DNA from: Scatosoma sp045655705
GTDB lineage: Bacteria > Bacillota > Clostridia > Christensenellales > Borkfalkiaceae
NCBI GenBank assembly: GCA_045655705.1
Contig: JAZOPU010000133.1
Coordinates: 1-19,708, forward strand
Reading direction: 5' to 3'
Length of the DNA stretch: 19,708 bases
The notes under the pieces are model-generated. The model ran no database searches. It worked only from the letters and a program-made list of their open reading frames with translations, and had not been told where the DNA came from. This document shows positions 7,348 to 14,137 of the stretch, one piece after another (positions within the stretch are counted from its first letter, which is position 1; each line of letters begins with the position of its first letter). The position numbers and the translations under genes are program-made.

Positions 7348-8584
7348 AACTCACACGAAAAATACTCTGCGGTATTATTTAATCGTCATTTTACTTTTGA
7401 TGTTCCTATTCTTTTCGGGCGATTTTGGTATGATCGACGTGCAAAAAACGGCAATCGTTATGGCGGTGGGCGTGGACAGGCAGGAAGACACGTTTATCGT
7501 CACTTCGCAAATCGCTATCCCGCAATCGTCCAAGCAAGGCGGTGCAAGTGAAACGGTACAGCTCGTCAGCCGTGGAAAAACCATTGCCGACGCCTTTGAA
7601 GAAATTAATGAAAAAACAGGCTGGTATCCCAAGCTCGTGTTTTGCCGTCTTATCGTTTTGGGAGAAAAAGCCACGCAAGAAAACGTGTTCGACGCACTCG
7701 ATTTTTTCCTGCTCGACGAATATATGTCGGATAATTGCCTAATCGCCACCTGCGACGGGCTTGCCAAGGATATTCTCAACGTAACCGCGCTCGTGGATAA
7801 ATCGGGTAGCGTGGCGATGCAAAAGGTACTTTCCCAGCACGCTGAACGGGTGGGTACGGTACTCCCCACCACCTTGCGGGAATTTTCGATCGGGTATTTT
7901 TCCGATTCCAAAAGCGGATTTTTGCCTGTTTTGAAAACGCAACCTCAGCAAGAACATATCGGCGGTGAAACGCAAAACGGCTCGGGGGGCACACAAAATT
8001 CGGGCGGGGGCGAGGCGCAAAATTCGGGTTCTTCGCAAAATGCAAGCGAAAGCTCTGGCGGTTCTTCGCAAAAAAAACCCGTGTTTAGCGCAAGTGAAAC
8101 GGCGTTGTTTGTTTTCGGCAAGCGCGTGGGCACGCTCACGGAAGAGCAAACGTTTGCGTTCAACGCCGTCAAAAAAGACCTGCGCCTTGCCACTTACACC
8201 TTGCAAACGCCCGACGCCGCTTGCTCCCTATCTATAAAGCGCAACTCTCCCAAAATTAAAATATCGCTGGGCGCAAACGGACAAGCGTGCGTGCGTGTCA
8301 GCGTCAAACTCTCGGCGGGACTTCTCGATTATTCCAAAGCACTACCCGTCGAAAAGGGAGCGGACTTGGGCGACGTGCCAAGCGGTGTGTTTTTCGCAGC
8401 GGAAAAATTACTCGTTTCGCAAATCCACGAAACGTTTGAAACTTGCAAAAGCGTAAATTGCGATATTTTCGGCGTGGGAGAACACTTGCAAAAACACGAG
8501 AAGAAAAACTACCCGCAAATCAAAGACACCGCACTCAAAAACGCCACGCTCGAAGTGGACGTTCGTTTTGAAAACGTACGCTAA
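7340..8584 (+). CDS. gerAC: Spore germinant receptor subunit C (Ger(x)C family) lacking the lipobox cysteine
   Basis: The 414-residue third subunit begins at a GTG (7340) behind AAGGAGGG. It has one N-terminal hydrophobic helix (about 11-26). The family core is recognisable from IDVQKTAIVMAVGVDRQED onward. GerC proteins are normally lipoproteins with an L-x-G-C-W/D motif here. This protein reads FFSGDFGMIDVQ with no cysteine, so it probably stays anchored by an uncleaved helix. Residues about 201-247 form a low-complexity linker rich in Gly, Ser, Asn and Gln (repeats of QNSG) between the N- and C-terminal domains. It is the last gene of the operon and runs up to the DnaA-box region. No typical terminator follows, only an A/T-rich hairpin. 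Confidence 0.88.
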   Translation: MRKTHTKNTLRYYLIVILLLMFLFFSGDFGMIDVQKTAIVMAVGVDRQEDTFIVTSQIAIPQSSKQGGASETVQLVSRGKTIADAFEEINEKTGWYPKLVFCRLIVLGEKATQENVFDALDFFLLDEYMSDNCLIATCDGLAKDILNVTALVDKSGSVAMQKVLSQHAERVGTVLPTTLREFSIGYFSDSKSGFLPVLKTQPQQEHIGGETQNGSGGTQNSGGGEAQNSGSSQNASESSGGSSQKKPVFSASETALFVFGKRVGTLTEEQTFAFNAVKKDLRLATYTLQTPDAACSLSIKRNSPKIKISLGANGQACVRVSVKLSAGLLDYSKALPVEKGADLGDVPSGVFFAAEKLLVSQIHETFETCKSVNCDIFGVGEHLQKHEKKNYPQIKDTALKNATLEVDVRFENVR

Positions 8585-8587
8585 ATT

Positions 8588-8630
8588 TGCATAAACGCAT
8601 TTATATAAATGAAAAATTAGCGTTTATGCA
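8588..8630. repeat. Inverted repeat at the end of the gerA operon
   Basis: TGCATAAACGC (8588-8598) and GCGTTTATGCA (8620-8630) are perfect 11-base complements. The 21-base loop between them starts with its own palindrome ATTTATATAAAT (8599-8610). There is no T-tract, so it is not a standard terminator. It could block transcription into the origin region or be part of it. Confidence 0.7.
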
Positions 8631-8640
8631 TTAGGGGAAA

Positions 8641-9102
8641 TGTGGATAACTTTTCGCCTTTGCGGAAAAGAACGTATGTTTGTGGATAAAAAGCCCCGTT
8701 TTTTGGTTTTCTTTCGCTTTTTTTGCCCTGTTTTTCCACATTTCCCGAAAAGATGCCCCTTTATCCACACAAAATGCATATATAAAAACGAGTTATACAC
8801 CGCGAAAAAGGCGAAGTTATCCACAGTTTTTAGCTTGTTTTTTATATATAATCCGCTTAATCGCTGATTTTTGCGTTTTTTATGAAAATGCAGACAAGCT
8901 TTTTATCCACAATTTTGCTTTTCTTTCAGTGGACAACCCCCACTTATCCACATTTTCGGTGGATAAGCGGGGGGTTTGGGCTTTTGTATATTTTTATAAT
9001 TGTATGATTTCGATTTATTTCGACAAGGCTCGACAATATCTTTTAAAAAGTTTTCCACAGGCGTTTTTTACCTGTGGAAAAGTTATCAACAATCGTGGAA
9101 AA
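8641..9102. other. DnaA-box cluster A (origin-like non-coding region)
   Basis: The gap 8585-9085 has no credible gene. Perfect TTATCCACA boxes or their complement lie at 8641-8649, 8681-8689, 8761-8769, 8817-8825, 8903-8911 and 8944-8952. Near matches lie at 8732-8740, 8793-8801, 8958-8966, 9051-9059, 9073-9081 and 9083-9091. The last one overlaps the queT stop codon. Two A/T-rich tracts (about 8838-8890 and 8986-9020) lie among the boxes. No DnaA-trio run is seen here. This is either one half of a bipartite origin or a separate DnaA-binding locus. Confidence 0.85.
8937..8973. repeat. Hairpin built from two opposed DnaA boxes
   Basis: CTTATCCAC (8943-8951) pairs with GTGGATAAG (8959-8967) across a 7-base loop. 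After one mismatch the stem continues with CCCCC (8937-8941) against GGGGG (8969-8973). Each arm contains a DnaA box, so the two boxes are arranged as an inverted pair with a G/C clamp. Confidence 0.75.
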
Positions 9103-9616
9103 AGGGTAGGTTTTGTTTTTTTAGGCGCAAAATAACAAAATACAGCGGTGTGCCCAAGCCGTATACCCAAACGGTTTGCGTGAATAAAAACACACCTACC
9201 AGGCTAAAATATGCCGAAAGCGTCGCACCGCCAGAGCCTGCTAAAAACAGGATAATAAGCGGTATGATAATCGCGTTGACAAGCACGGGAAACGCTCCGC
9301 CAAGCAGGATTTTCCACGGGTGTTTTTTTATCGTTTTGCCGATAAAATACGTGCCAAACGCCGCAATGAGCGTGGCAAGCGAGCCAAACACCATATCGTA
9401 TATCGTATATTGCGATAGCATATTGGAAAGCAGACACCCCACCGTGAGCGCAGGGATTGCCTCGGGGAAAAACAGGGGCAATATGCAAAGCGCCTCCGCG
9501 GGTCGGACTTGGAATGGTCCGAACGCAAAGGCTGAAAACGCAAAAGTGAGCACGACGTACAGCGCGGCAATCACTCCCGCCCTGCAAAGCCGTTTCGTTG
9601 AAAAGACTTTTTTCAT
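9086..9616 (-). CDS. queT: Queuosine-precursor ECF transporter substrate-binding subunit QueT
   Basis: A small membrane protein of 176 residues with about five to six helices. It is the substrate-specific S component that, with a shared ECF energy-coupling module encoded elsewhere, takes up a queuosine precursor. The conserved FGPFQVRPAEALCILP (about 32-47) is the QueT signature. A preQ1-I riboswitch directly upstream supports the assignment. The ATG at 9616 has a GAGGT ribosome binding site that is part of the riboswitch pseudoknot. The stop codon overlaps a DnaA-like box of cluster A, so the 3' end abuts the origin region with no spacer. No terminator is seen. Confidence 0.9.
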   Translation of the reverse strand: MKKVFSTKRLCRAGVIAALYVVLTFAFSAFAFGPFQVRPAEALCILPLFFPEAIPALTVGCLLSNMLSQYTIYDMVFGSLATLIAAFGTYFIGKTIKKHPWKILLGGAFPVLVNAIIIPLIILFLAGSGGATLSAYFSLVGVFLFTQTVWVYGLGTPLYFVILRLKKQNLPFFHDC

Positions 9617-9624
9617 AAAATTGT

Positions 9625-9667
9625 ACCTCGGTTTTTTTATTTGGAAGTGTTTACCGAAAACCTTCCG
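9625..9667 (-). promoter_or_regulatory. preQ1-I riboswitch controlling queT translation
   Basis: On the minus strand a 5-bp P1 stem GGAAG/CTTCC (9662-9666 with 9643-9647) encloses a loop containing TCGGT (9653-9657). An A-rich tail follows the stem, and then ACCGA (9628-9632), which pairs with the loop to form an H-type pseudoknot. The pseudoknot includes bases of the GAGGT ribosome binding site (9625-9629), so ligand binding should hide it and lower QueT synthesis. Size, A-rich tail and layout match the preQ1-I class. Confidence 0.8.
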
Positions 9668-9673
9668 TAAATT

Positions 9674-9703
9674 ATTGTATCACAATTTCCTTTTCATTGT
9701 CAA
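9674..9703 (-). promoter_or_regulatory. Sigma-A promoter of queT
   Basis: Minus-strand TTGACA (9698-9703), an 18-base spacer and TACAAT (9674-9679). Transcription would begin near 9667, the first base of the preQ1 aptamer. Confidence 0.8.
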
Positions 9704-9713
9704 GCGGTTTTTG

Positions 9714-9873
9714 TAGCCTGACAAGAATTGAGCCCTACAAGGTTTTAGAAACGAAAAAAGTCTTATACTTCGTCAATCTCGCTTATCATACGTCGTACTT
9801 CAAGCACGGTTGCGACGAAAAGAGCAAAAAAGACGCTTTTTAGGCGTGTGGCGGCTCAATTCTCGCCAGGCTA
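9714..9873 (-). repeat. Dispersed inverted-repeat element, copy 1 (long form)
   Basis: The ends 9714-9734 and 9853-9873 are 21-base inverted repeats beginning TAGCCTG, complementary at 19 positions. The two differences are G-U pairs if the minus strand is read as RNA, but A-C clashes on the plus strand. The inner flanks CTACAAGGTTTTAGA and TAGGCGTGTGGC match copy 2 (18760-18828). About 91 extra bases (9750-9840) sit in the loop. One end lies inside the yyaC coding region and supplies its last codons. No transposase is encoded. Confidence 0.85.
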
Positions 9874-10505
9874 TTCCAAAGCACTTGCGCGATTGCATCA
9901 GACACGATTTCACTCATGGAATACACGAGGTTGAGCCTTGTGGTGTTGAACAGTCCATAGTTTGCAACGGATTTTTCCGCAACGATACCCATAATAGAAA
10001 TATCCCCGATAAATCCGAGTTTTTTATTCGCGCCAGCCCCAGGAGAAAGCGGAGCGTCCGAAAGCTTTAAAAGCCCGATATCCCCTTCCGCGCCCACCGC
10101 CGCGTCTACGGCAACAATTTGACTGCCTGCGTGCGTTTCTTTTAAGAACGTGCGGATATATTTAATCTCTTTCGCGGTGATGGGCGAAGCGAGCGTACCG
10201 TATACGTACACGCCCAAGCCCTGCGTTTTATATTTAAGCATAGAACCGACGATTGGTCCAAGACTATCCCCGATCGCAAGGTCGCTACCGATACAAACCA
10301 CTACGGGCGGTTTGGAGAAATTACCGTCAAACGCTTTTTGGAACGCCGTCGTTTCCGCGCGCGAACGCATACCTGCCCCTGCGGTTTTATCCCGAAAGGC
10401 TTTGGGCGTGAGCTTTTTGGATAAATCCGTTTTAAGCAGTTCGTCCACCGCCATCGCCACGCCGTCCGTGGCAAGCTTATTCAAAACGTGAAACGCGTAT
10501 TCCAT
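9840..10505 (-). CDS. yyaC: YyaC-like sporulation protein (DUF1256, GPR-protease-like fold)
   Basis: A 221-residue protein with the YyaC core: VVVCIGSDLAIGDSLGPIVG (about 68-87), VYGTLASPI, VDAAVG, SPGAG and GDISIMGIV. The family is restricted to spore formers and is related in fold to the spore protease GPR. Its biochemical role is not settled. The ATG at 10505 is preferred because GGGGGAG lies 7 nt upstream; an in-frame TTG at 10535 would include that site in the coding sequence. The last residues, SLARIEPPHA, are encoded by the inverted-repeat element at 9714-9873, so the natural C terminus may have been replaced or extended. Confidence 0.87.
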   Translation of the reverse strand: MEYAFHVLNKLATDGVAMAVDELLKTDLSKKLTPKAFRDKTAGAGMRSRAETTAFQKAFDGNFSKPPVVVCIGSDLAIGDSLGPIVGSMLKYKTQGLGVYVYGTLASPITAKEIKYIRTFLKETHAGSQIVAVDAAVGAEGDIGLLKLSDAPLSPGAGANKKLGFIGDISIMGIVAEKSVANYGLFNTTRLNLVYSMSEIVSDAIAQVLWNSLARIEPPHA

Positions 10506-10587
10506 ATCCCTACTCCCCCGTACAAGTATAGACAAACTACCAAAAAAATAAACGGCTACGAGGATATAAAAATTTTTACTTTTAGCG

Positions 10588-10616
10588 TTGCAAAATTACG
10601 CGCGGTGTGCTATAAT
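10588..10616 (+). promoter_or_regulatory. Sigma-A promoter of the cvpA-like gene, placed for a leaderless transcript
   Basis: TTGCAA (10588-10593), a 17-base spacer and TATAAT (10611-10616). Six bases (AGTATT) separate the -10 box from the ATG at 10623, the same geometry as trmN6. There is no ribosome binding site. Confidence 0.85.
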
Positions 10617-10622
10617 AGTATT

Positions 10623-11330
10623 ATGTTGAACGCACTTTTATCAAGCTTTGCAATCTACGCCGTGGACGCTATCGTCGCGGTGGTTGTTTTGGTGCTTGCG
10701 ATCGTGAGCGCAAGGCGGGGTTTTGTCGAATGTTTTTTCGGGTTTATTTCCACGATTTTGGCAATCCTGCTGGCGTTTTTGTTTATGAAAACGTTCGTGC
10801 GTTTGACAGGCGGGGTTTTCGGCTTGCAAGGGGTGATTGAAAAGGGTTGCGTGAACGCGCTCTCTAAAATCAAGGGCTTTGATGTGGATATTTCTTCGCA
10901 AGGCATTGAACAAACGCTATCTGGCAAGCTCCCCAAGTTCTTGATAAATATCGTTTTAGAAAACGTCTCCAACGGCGACGTGCCGACGGGCACGACGGTG
11001 GCTATGCGCGTGGCAAGCACCCTTTCGGGGTTTGCAATCAATTTAATTGCTTGGTTTATTTTATTCTTGGTTATAAAACTGCTCATTAAACTTATCGAAC
11101 GGTTTTTGACTTCGATCATCAACAAACTGCCCATCGTCGGTTCGCTCAACACGATACTCGGCTTTACGGTAGGCATATTGCAAGGTCTACTTATCATAAG
11201 CGGTGTGATTGCAGTAATCGCGCTGTTCCCGTCGGAAAATACGGCTACGTTTTTTAACGACACTCTTCTTGTCGGCGTGTTATACAACCACAACCCCCTG
11301 CACGCAATATTTGGTTTGATTTTAAATTAA
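10623..11330 (+). CDS. CvpA-family membrane protein
   Basis: A 235-residue membrane protein. The N terminus (about 8-30, VDAIVAVVVLVLAIVSARRG) and the region after it match the CvpA/colicin-V-production family, whose general function is poorly defined. Helices are predicted at about 10-28, 36-58, 132-160 and 185-208. A soluble segment (about 65-130) is longer than in minimal CvpA proteins. I chose the ATG at 10623: it lies 6 nt after a perfect -10 box, and the upstream in-frame extension would run through the promoter. The gene stands alone, convergent with khpB, and is followed by a strong bidirectional terminator. Confidence 0.75.
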   Translation: MLNALLSSFAIYAVDAIVAVVVLVLAIVSARRGFVECFFGFISTILAILLAFLFMKTFVRLTGGVFGLQGVIEKGCVNALSKIKGFDVDISSQGIEQTLSGKLPKFLINIVLENVSNGDVPTGTTVAMRVASTLSGFAINLIAWFILFLVIKLLIKLIERFLTSIINKLPIVGSLNTILGFTVGILQGLLIISGVIAVIALFPSENTATFFNDTLLVGVLYNHNPLHAIFGLILN

Positions 11331-11350
11331 CTTTATTAAGGATTAAGGTA

Positions 11351-11380
11351 AAAAAGACTTGGAAAAATCCAAGTCTTTTT
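11351..11380. terminator. Bidirectional intrinsic terminator between cvpA and khpB
   Basis: A perfect 13-base stem AAAAAGACTTGGA/TCCAAGTCTTTTT (11351-11363 with 11368-11380) has a 4-base loop. The stem starts in an A-run and ends in a T-run, so it can stop transcription from cvpA (+) and from the khpB cluster (-). Confidence 0.92.
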
Positions 11381-11397
11381 CTATTCTTAACTCTTAA

Positions 11398-11543
11398 CGC
11401 GCAAGCGCGAGAACGCCAAGGCGTAAAGCGCAAAACTGCGTTTTGCTTATTTGGGGGCTGGGCTTGCCCTTACGGGCAACTGCTGACGCAGGGTCGTAAA
11501 GGCTCTGCCTTTACAATCCGCAAGGGACAATGTCCCTTGACCC
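11398..11543. repeat. Multi-hairpin element B, copy 1
   Basis: The gap between the terminator and khpB holds consecutive small stem-loops: CGCGC/GCGCG (11398-11409), ACGCC/GGCGT (11413-11424), GCAAAAC/GTTTTGC (11430-11446, loop TGC), TTGCCC/GGGCAA (11464-11479), CTGC/GCAG (11480-11491), GTAAAGGC/GCCTTTAC (11496-11514, loop TCT) and CAAGGGAC/GTCCCTTG (11521-11539, loop AAT). The last ends in CCTTGACCC. That ending recurs at 16056-16066 and, as CCTTGACC, at 17378-17385. No coding capacity is seen. Confidence 0.85.
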
Positions 11544-11550
11544 TTATTTT

Positions 11551-12411
11551 TTATTCGTCTTTATTTCCGCTATTGCCAAGGAAGATGCCGAAGAAGTCGT
11601 TATTCTTCATGCTCGTACCGCCACTGTTCGTAGCACCGCCGTCACGCTTGAATTTTCTTCCGCCTTTGTTGCCAAAGCTACCGCGTGCATTGTTTTTTCT
11701 ATCACGGTTATAGCCCCCGCGACGGTCGTTTCTGCCACGGTTTCTATCGTTTCTTGCTTCGATTGCTTCCGCCGTCGGGTCTTCTAAATTGTCGGGAACA
11801 ACCACGATATAACGGTTGGGTTCTTTGCCTTCGCTTTCCGTTTTTACGCCTTCGCGCTCGGATAACGCCGAGTGGATAATTCTTCTTTCATACGGGTTCA
11901 TGGGTTCGAGCTTGATTTTTTTACCCAGTCTAATCGCCTTTTGCGCCAAGTTTTCCGCGAGTTTGGAAAGGGTTACTTCTCTATTTTCACGGTAGTTTTC
12001 GCAATCTACCACCACGCGTTTATAATCTTCTCTGCCCGTGTTCGCCACCGCGCCTGCAAGCGTTTGAATTGCGTCGAGCATTGCGCCGCGCTTACCAATC
12101 ACCGAGTTGGTGTTTCCTGCCGTGACGTTGATTTCTACTTTATCCCCTTCGCTGACAAGCTCCGTTGTTGCGCTAATATCCAAAAGTTTGAAAAGTCCTT
12201 CCAAGAATACGAGCGTTCTTTCGCCGTCCGTGAGTTTCTTTTCTTCTTCTTTTACCGCGATTTCCACGCGCGCCTTCACCGCACCGAAGAGTTTTTTCTT
12301 GCCTTCTTCTAAAACGCGGATATCCGCTTGGTCTTTGGAAATGCCAAGCTCTTTTAAACCCGTTTCTATCGCTTCTTCTACCGTTTTACCCGTAAATTCC
12401 GTGTAGTTCAT
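11551..12411 (-). CDS. khpB: RNA-binding protein KhpB (Jag): Jag-N, KH and R3H domains with an RG-rich tail
   Basis: A 286-residue cytoplasmic RNA-binding protein. The Jag-N domain spans about 1-52 (EFTGKTVEEAIETGLKELGI). The KH domain is at about 80-150, with the VIGKRGAMLDAIQ loop near 103-115. The R3H domain is at about 155-215, with the NPYERRIIHSAL motif. It usually acts with KhpA on sRNAs and mRNAs tied to cell-wall synthesis and division. After residue about 228 the protein carries a Gly/Arg/Asn-rich tail of about 60 residues with RGGYNRDR-type repeats, an addition to the usual family length. AAAGGAG precedes the ATG. The gene follows yidC by 39 nt in the classical order and ends the operon. 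Confidence 0.93.
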   Translation of the reverse strand: MNYTEFTGKTVEEAIETGLKELGISKDQADIRVLEEGKKKLFGAVKARVEIAVKEEEKKLTDGERTLVFLEGLFKLLDISATTELVSEGDKVEINVTAGNTNSVIGKRGAMLDAIQTLAGAVANTGREDYKRVVVDCENYRENREVTLSKLAENLAQKAIRLGKKIKLEPMNPYERRIIHSALSEREGVKTESEGKEPNRYIVVVPDNLEDPTAEAIEARNDRNRGRNDRRGGYNRDRKNNARGSFGNKGGRKFKRDGGATNSGGTSMKNNDFFGIFLGNSGNKDE

Positions 12412-12450
12412 ATTTACTCCTTTTCACCCTTTCGAGCACTGTCAACGCTT

Positions 12451-13800
12451 TTATTTTTGATTGCTTTTCGTACCCGCCGTTCTTGCGGCTCTGCCCGAAA
12501 GCTTTTTATATTCTTGTTCTTTTGTCTTTTTGTCTTTGTTTTTATCCACGAAGAAATTGATAATTAGCGTGGACAGCAACGAAAGCACGTTACTCATAAT
12601 CATATAAATGGAGAACGCCGCGCTATACATAAACGAGAATACGCCGAACATAATCGTCATAATGACCATCATCATTTTTTGTTGCGACGCGCCCTGTCCG
12701 TCTACGGACGAATATTTTTGCTGTTCTTTTTGCGAGTGCATAGACACGAACTGTTGCAAAAGTATCGTACCAATGGAAAGCACGATCAAAATGAAATACC
12801 CGTTCGCTTGGTCTTTTTGCGTATCTAACTTCGCCGTGATATGGTTATACGTATCCGCGCTGTACACGCTCGTGTTCAGCTCGGCAAGCGCTACCTTTTC
12901 TCCCGCTACCAAGAATTTTTCGCGTGTGATTTCCGCGCTGAAATCGGCATATTCAAGCACGGGGTGCTTATAGCTTGCATCCGTAGCCCAAATGTTCTTT
13001 ATCCATAAAAACTTGGTTTTTTTGTTAACTTCCGTTTCATACGCAGTTTTCACTGCCGTTTGCGCGTTGTCGTAGAAATATGCTCTGATTGCTACGTCGC
13101 TTTCTGCTCCTTCCGCGATCTTTGCGTCGTAATACGCTTTAATTTCCGCGTTTGCAAGTGCTTTTTCGCTGTCGATATAATACTTCTTATCCGCATTTTG
13201 AATATACGCGTTATCATAGCCGTCTTTGTGCGCAACGGTATAATAGATATATTTATCTTCGGCGGGATCTTTCACGTAGATGACCGACCCGTCGGAAGAA
13301 ATATCCAGCGTTTGGCTATCCAAATCAGGTGCATACGAGGTTACGTTTTTATTATACGCGTCCACCATCATATTGTAGTTTTCAACGTTTGCGTATTGTG
13401 CGTAGGCATTGAACGCGTTGATCGCGACAATGAAAATAACCATGGAAAGAATCAACGGCAAACAGGACGAGAAAATGGAAAATCCGCTTTCTTTATACAT
13501 TTCCATAAGCTTTTTTTGGTACATGTCCTTATCGTTTGCATACTGCTTTTGCAGTTTTTCCATACGTTCTTGGTTTTCTTTCATTTTTTGGTTTTGCTTA
13601 CGCATGGATATTCTTTGATACACGTCAAAAGGCAAAACTATCACTTTGAGTGCCAAAGAAAACAAAATAATACCAACGCCTACCGAGCCAACACCGCCAA
13701 TAAGCAATCTAATAAGCTTTCCTATCCAGTTGAGCGCGATTTCAAAGGTCGGTCCTTGCAGAGCGATCTCGACGCCGCTTAACAAATTCATAAGTTCCAT
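12451..13800 (-). CDS. yidC: Membrane protein insertase YidC/Oxa1 with enlarged external loop
   Basis: Inserts and folds membrane proteins with or without the Sec translocon. The 449-residue protein has the YidC core: TM1 (about 31-57) with the conserved positive residue in LKVIVLPF, a charged cytoplasmic hairpin (60-105), TM2 (109-131), then TM3 (333-350), TM4 (376-395) and TM5 (396-418), and a Lys/Arg-rich tail. The family motif before TM3 appears as FLWIKNIWATDASY (264-277). Two additions are unusual: about 130 residues between TM2 and this motif, and about 50 between the motif and TM3. Gram-positive homologues are typically 250-290 residues. No lipobox is present. AAGGA precedes the ATG. 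The gene sits between yidD and khpB, as is standard. Confidence 0.93.
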   Translation of the reverse strand: MELMNLLSGVEIALQGPTFEIALNWIGKLIRLLIGGVGSVGVGIILFSLALKVIVLPFDVYQRISMRKQNQKMKENQERMEKLQKQYANDKDMYQKKLMEMYKESGFSIFSSCLPLILSMVIFIVAINAFNAYAQYANVENYNMMVDAYNKNVTSYAPDLDSQTLDISSDGSVIYVKDPAEDKYIYYTVAHKDGYDNAYIQNADKKYYIDSEKALANAEIKAYYDAKIAEGAESDVAIRAYFYDNAQTAVKTAYETEVNKKTKFLWIKNIWATDASYKHPVLEYADFSAEITREKFLVAGEKVALAELNTSVYSADTYNHITAKLDTQKDQANGYFILIVLSIGTILLQQFVSMHSQKEQQKYSSVDGQGASQQKMMMVIMTIMFGVFSFMYSAAFSIYMIMSNVLSLLSTLIINFFVDKNKDKKTKEQEYKKLSGRAARTAGTKSNQK

Positions 13801-13810
13801 TTTATTCCTT

Positions 13811-14137
13811 TTATATGAGCCAACGTTTTTTTAACGGGTTTTCGGGCGCGGGATCGTATCCGCCCTTGGAAAAAGGATTACAGCGTAAAATACGCCATAT
13901 CCCAAGCGCGATTCCCACCACTACGCCGTGGTTGTTGATACATTCGAGCGTGTACTGCGAACAAGTCGGTCTATATAAACACGTATGCCGTGACAAATGC
14001 TTTTGATAAAAAATGATCGCGCGCATACAAAGCATTTTTATATACGGCTTAAAAATACGACGGCGCAAAAAACGCGCGTTTTCAAAGGCTATGCCTTTTA
14101 TCGCTATTTTTAAAGTTTCTCTTTCTTTATCATACAT
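13811..14137 (-). CDS. yidD: Membrane protein insertion efficiency factor YidD
   Basis: A small inner-membrane-associated protein that assists YidC. The hallmark RPTCSQYTLECI (about 56-67) and the tail ILRCNPFSKGGYDPAPE are diagnostic. The family core begins near residue 35 (MLCMRAIIFYQKHLS). The ATG used here, at 14137, gives 108 residues, overlaps rnpA by 28 bases and has no clear ribosome binding site. An ATG at 14035 would give a 74-residue protein close to the usual size, also without a clear site. The basic N-terminal stretch may be real, with translation coupled to rnpA, or may be non-coding. Start uncertain. Confidence 0.9.
   Translation of the reverse strand: MYDKERETLKIAIKGIAFENARFLRRRIFKPYIKMLCMRAIIFYQKHLSRHTCLYRPTCSQYTLECINNHGVVVGIALGIWRILRCNPFSKGGYDPAPENPLKKRWLI

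Noticed and set aside
8640..9135. Overlapping plus-strand reading frames of 75 and 151 codons in the gap after gerAC
   Set aside because: They lack ribosome binding sites and family features, overlap queT, and consist largely of DnaA boxes and A/T-rich DNA.
9714..9873. Insertion sequence
   Set aside because: It has inverted ends but no transposase frame and no clear target duplication; only a non-autonomous repeat is supported.
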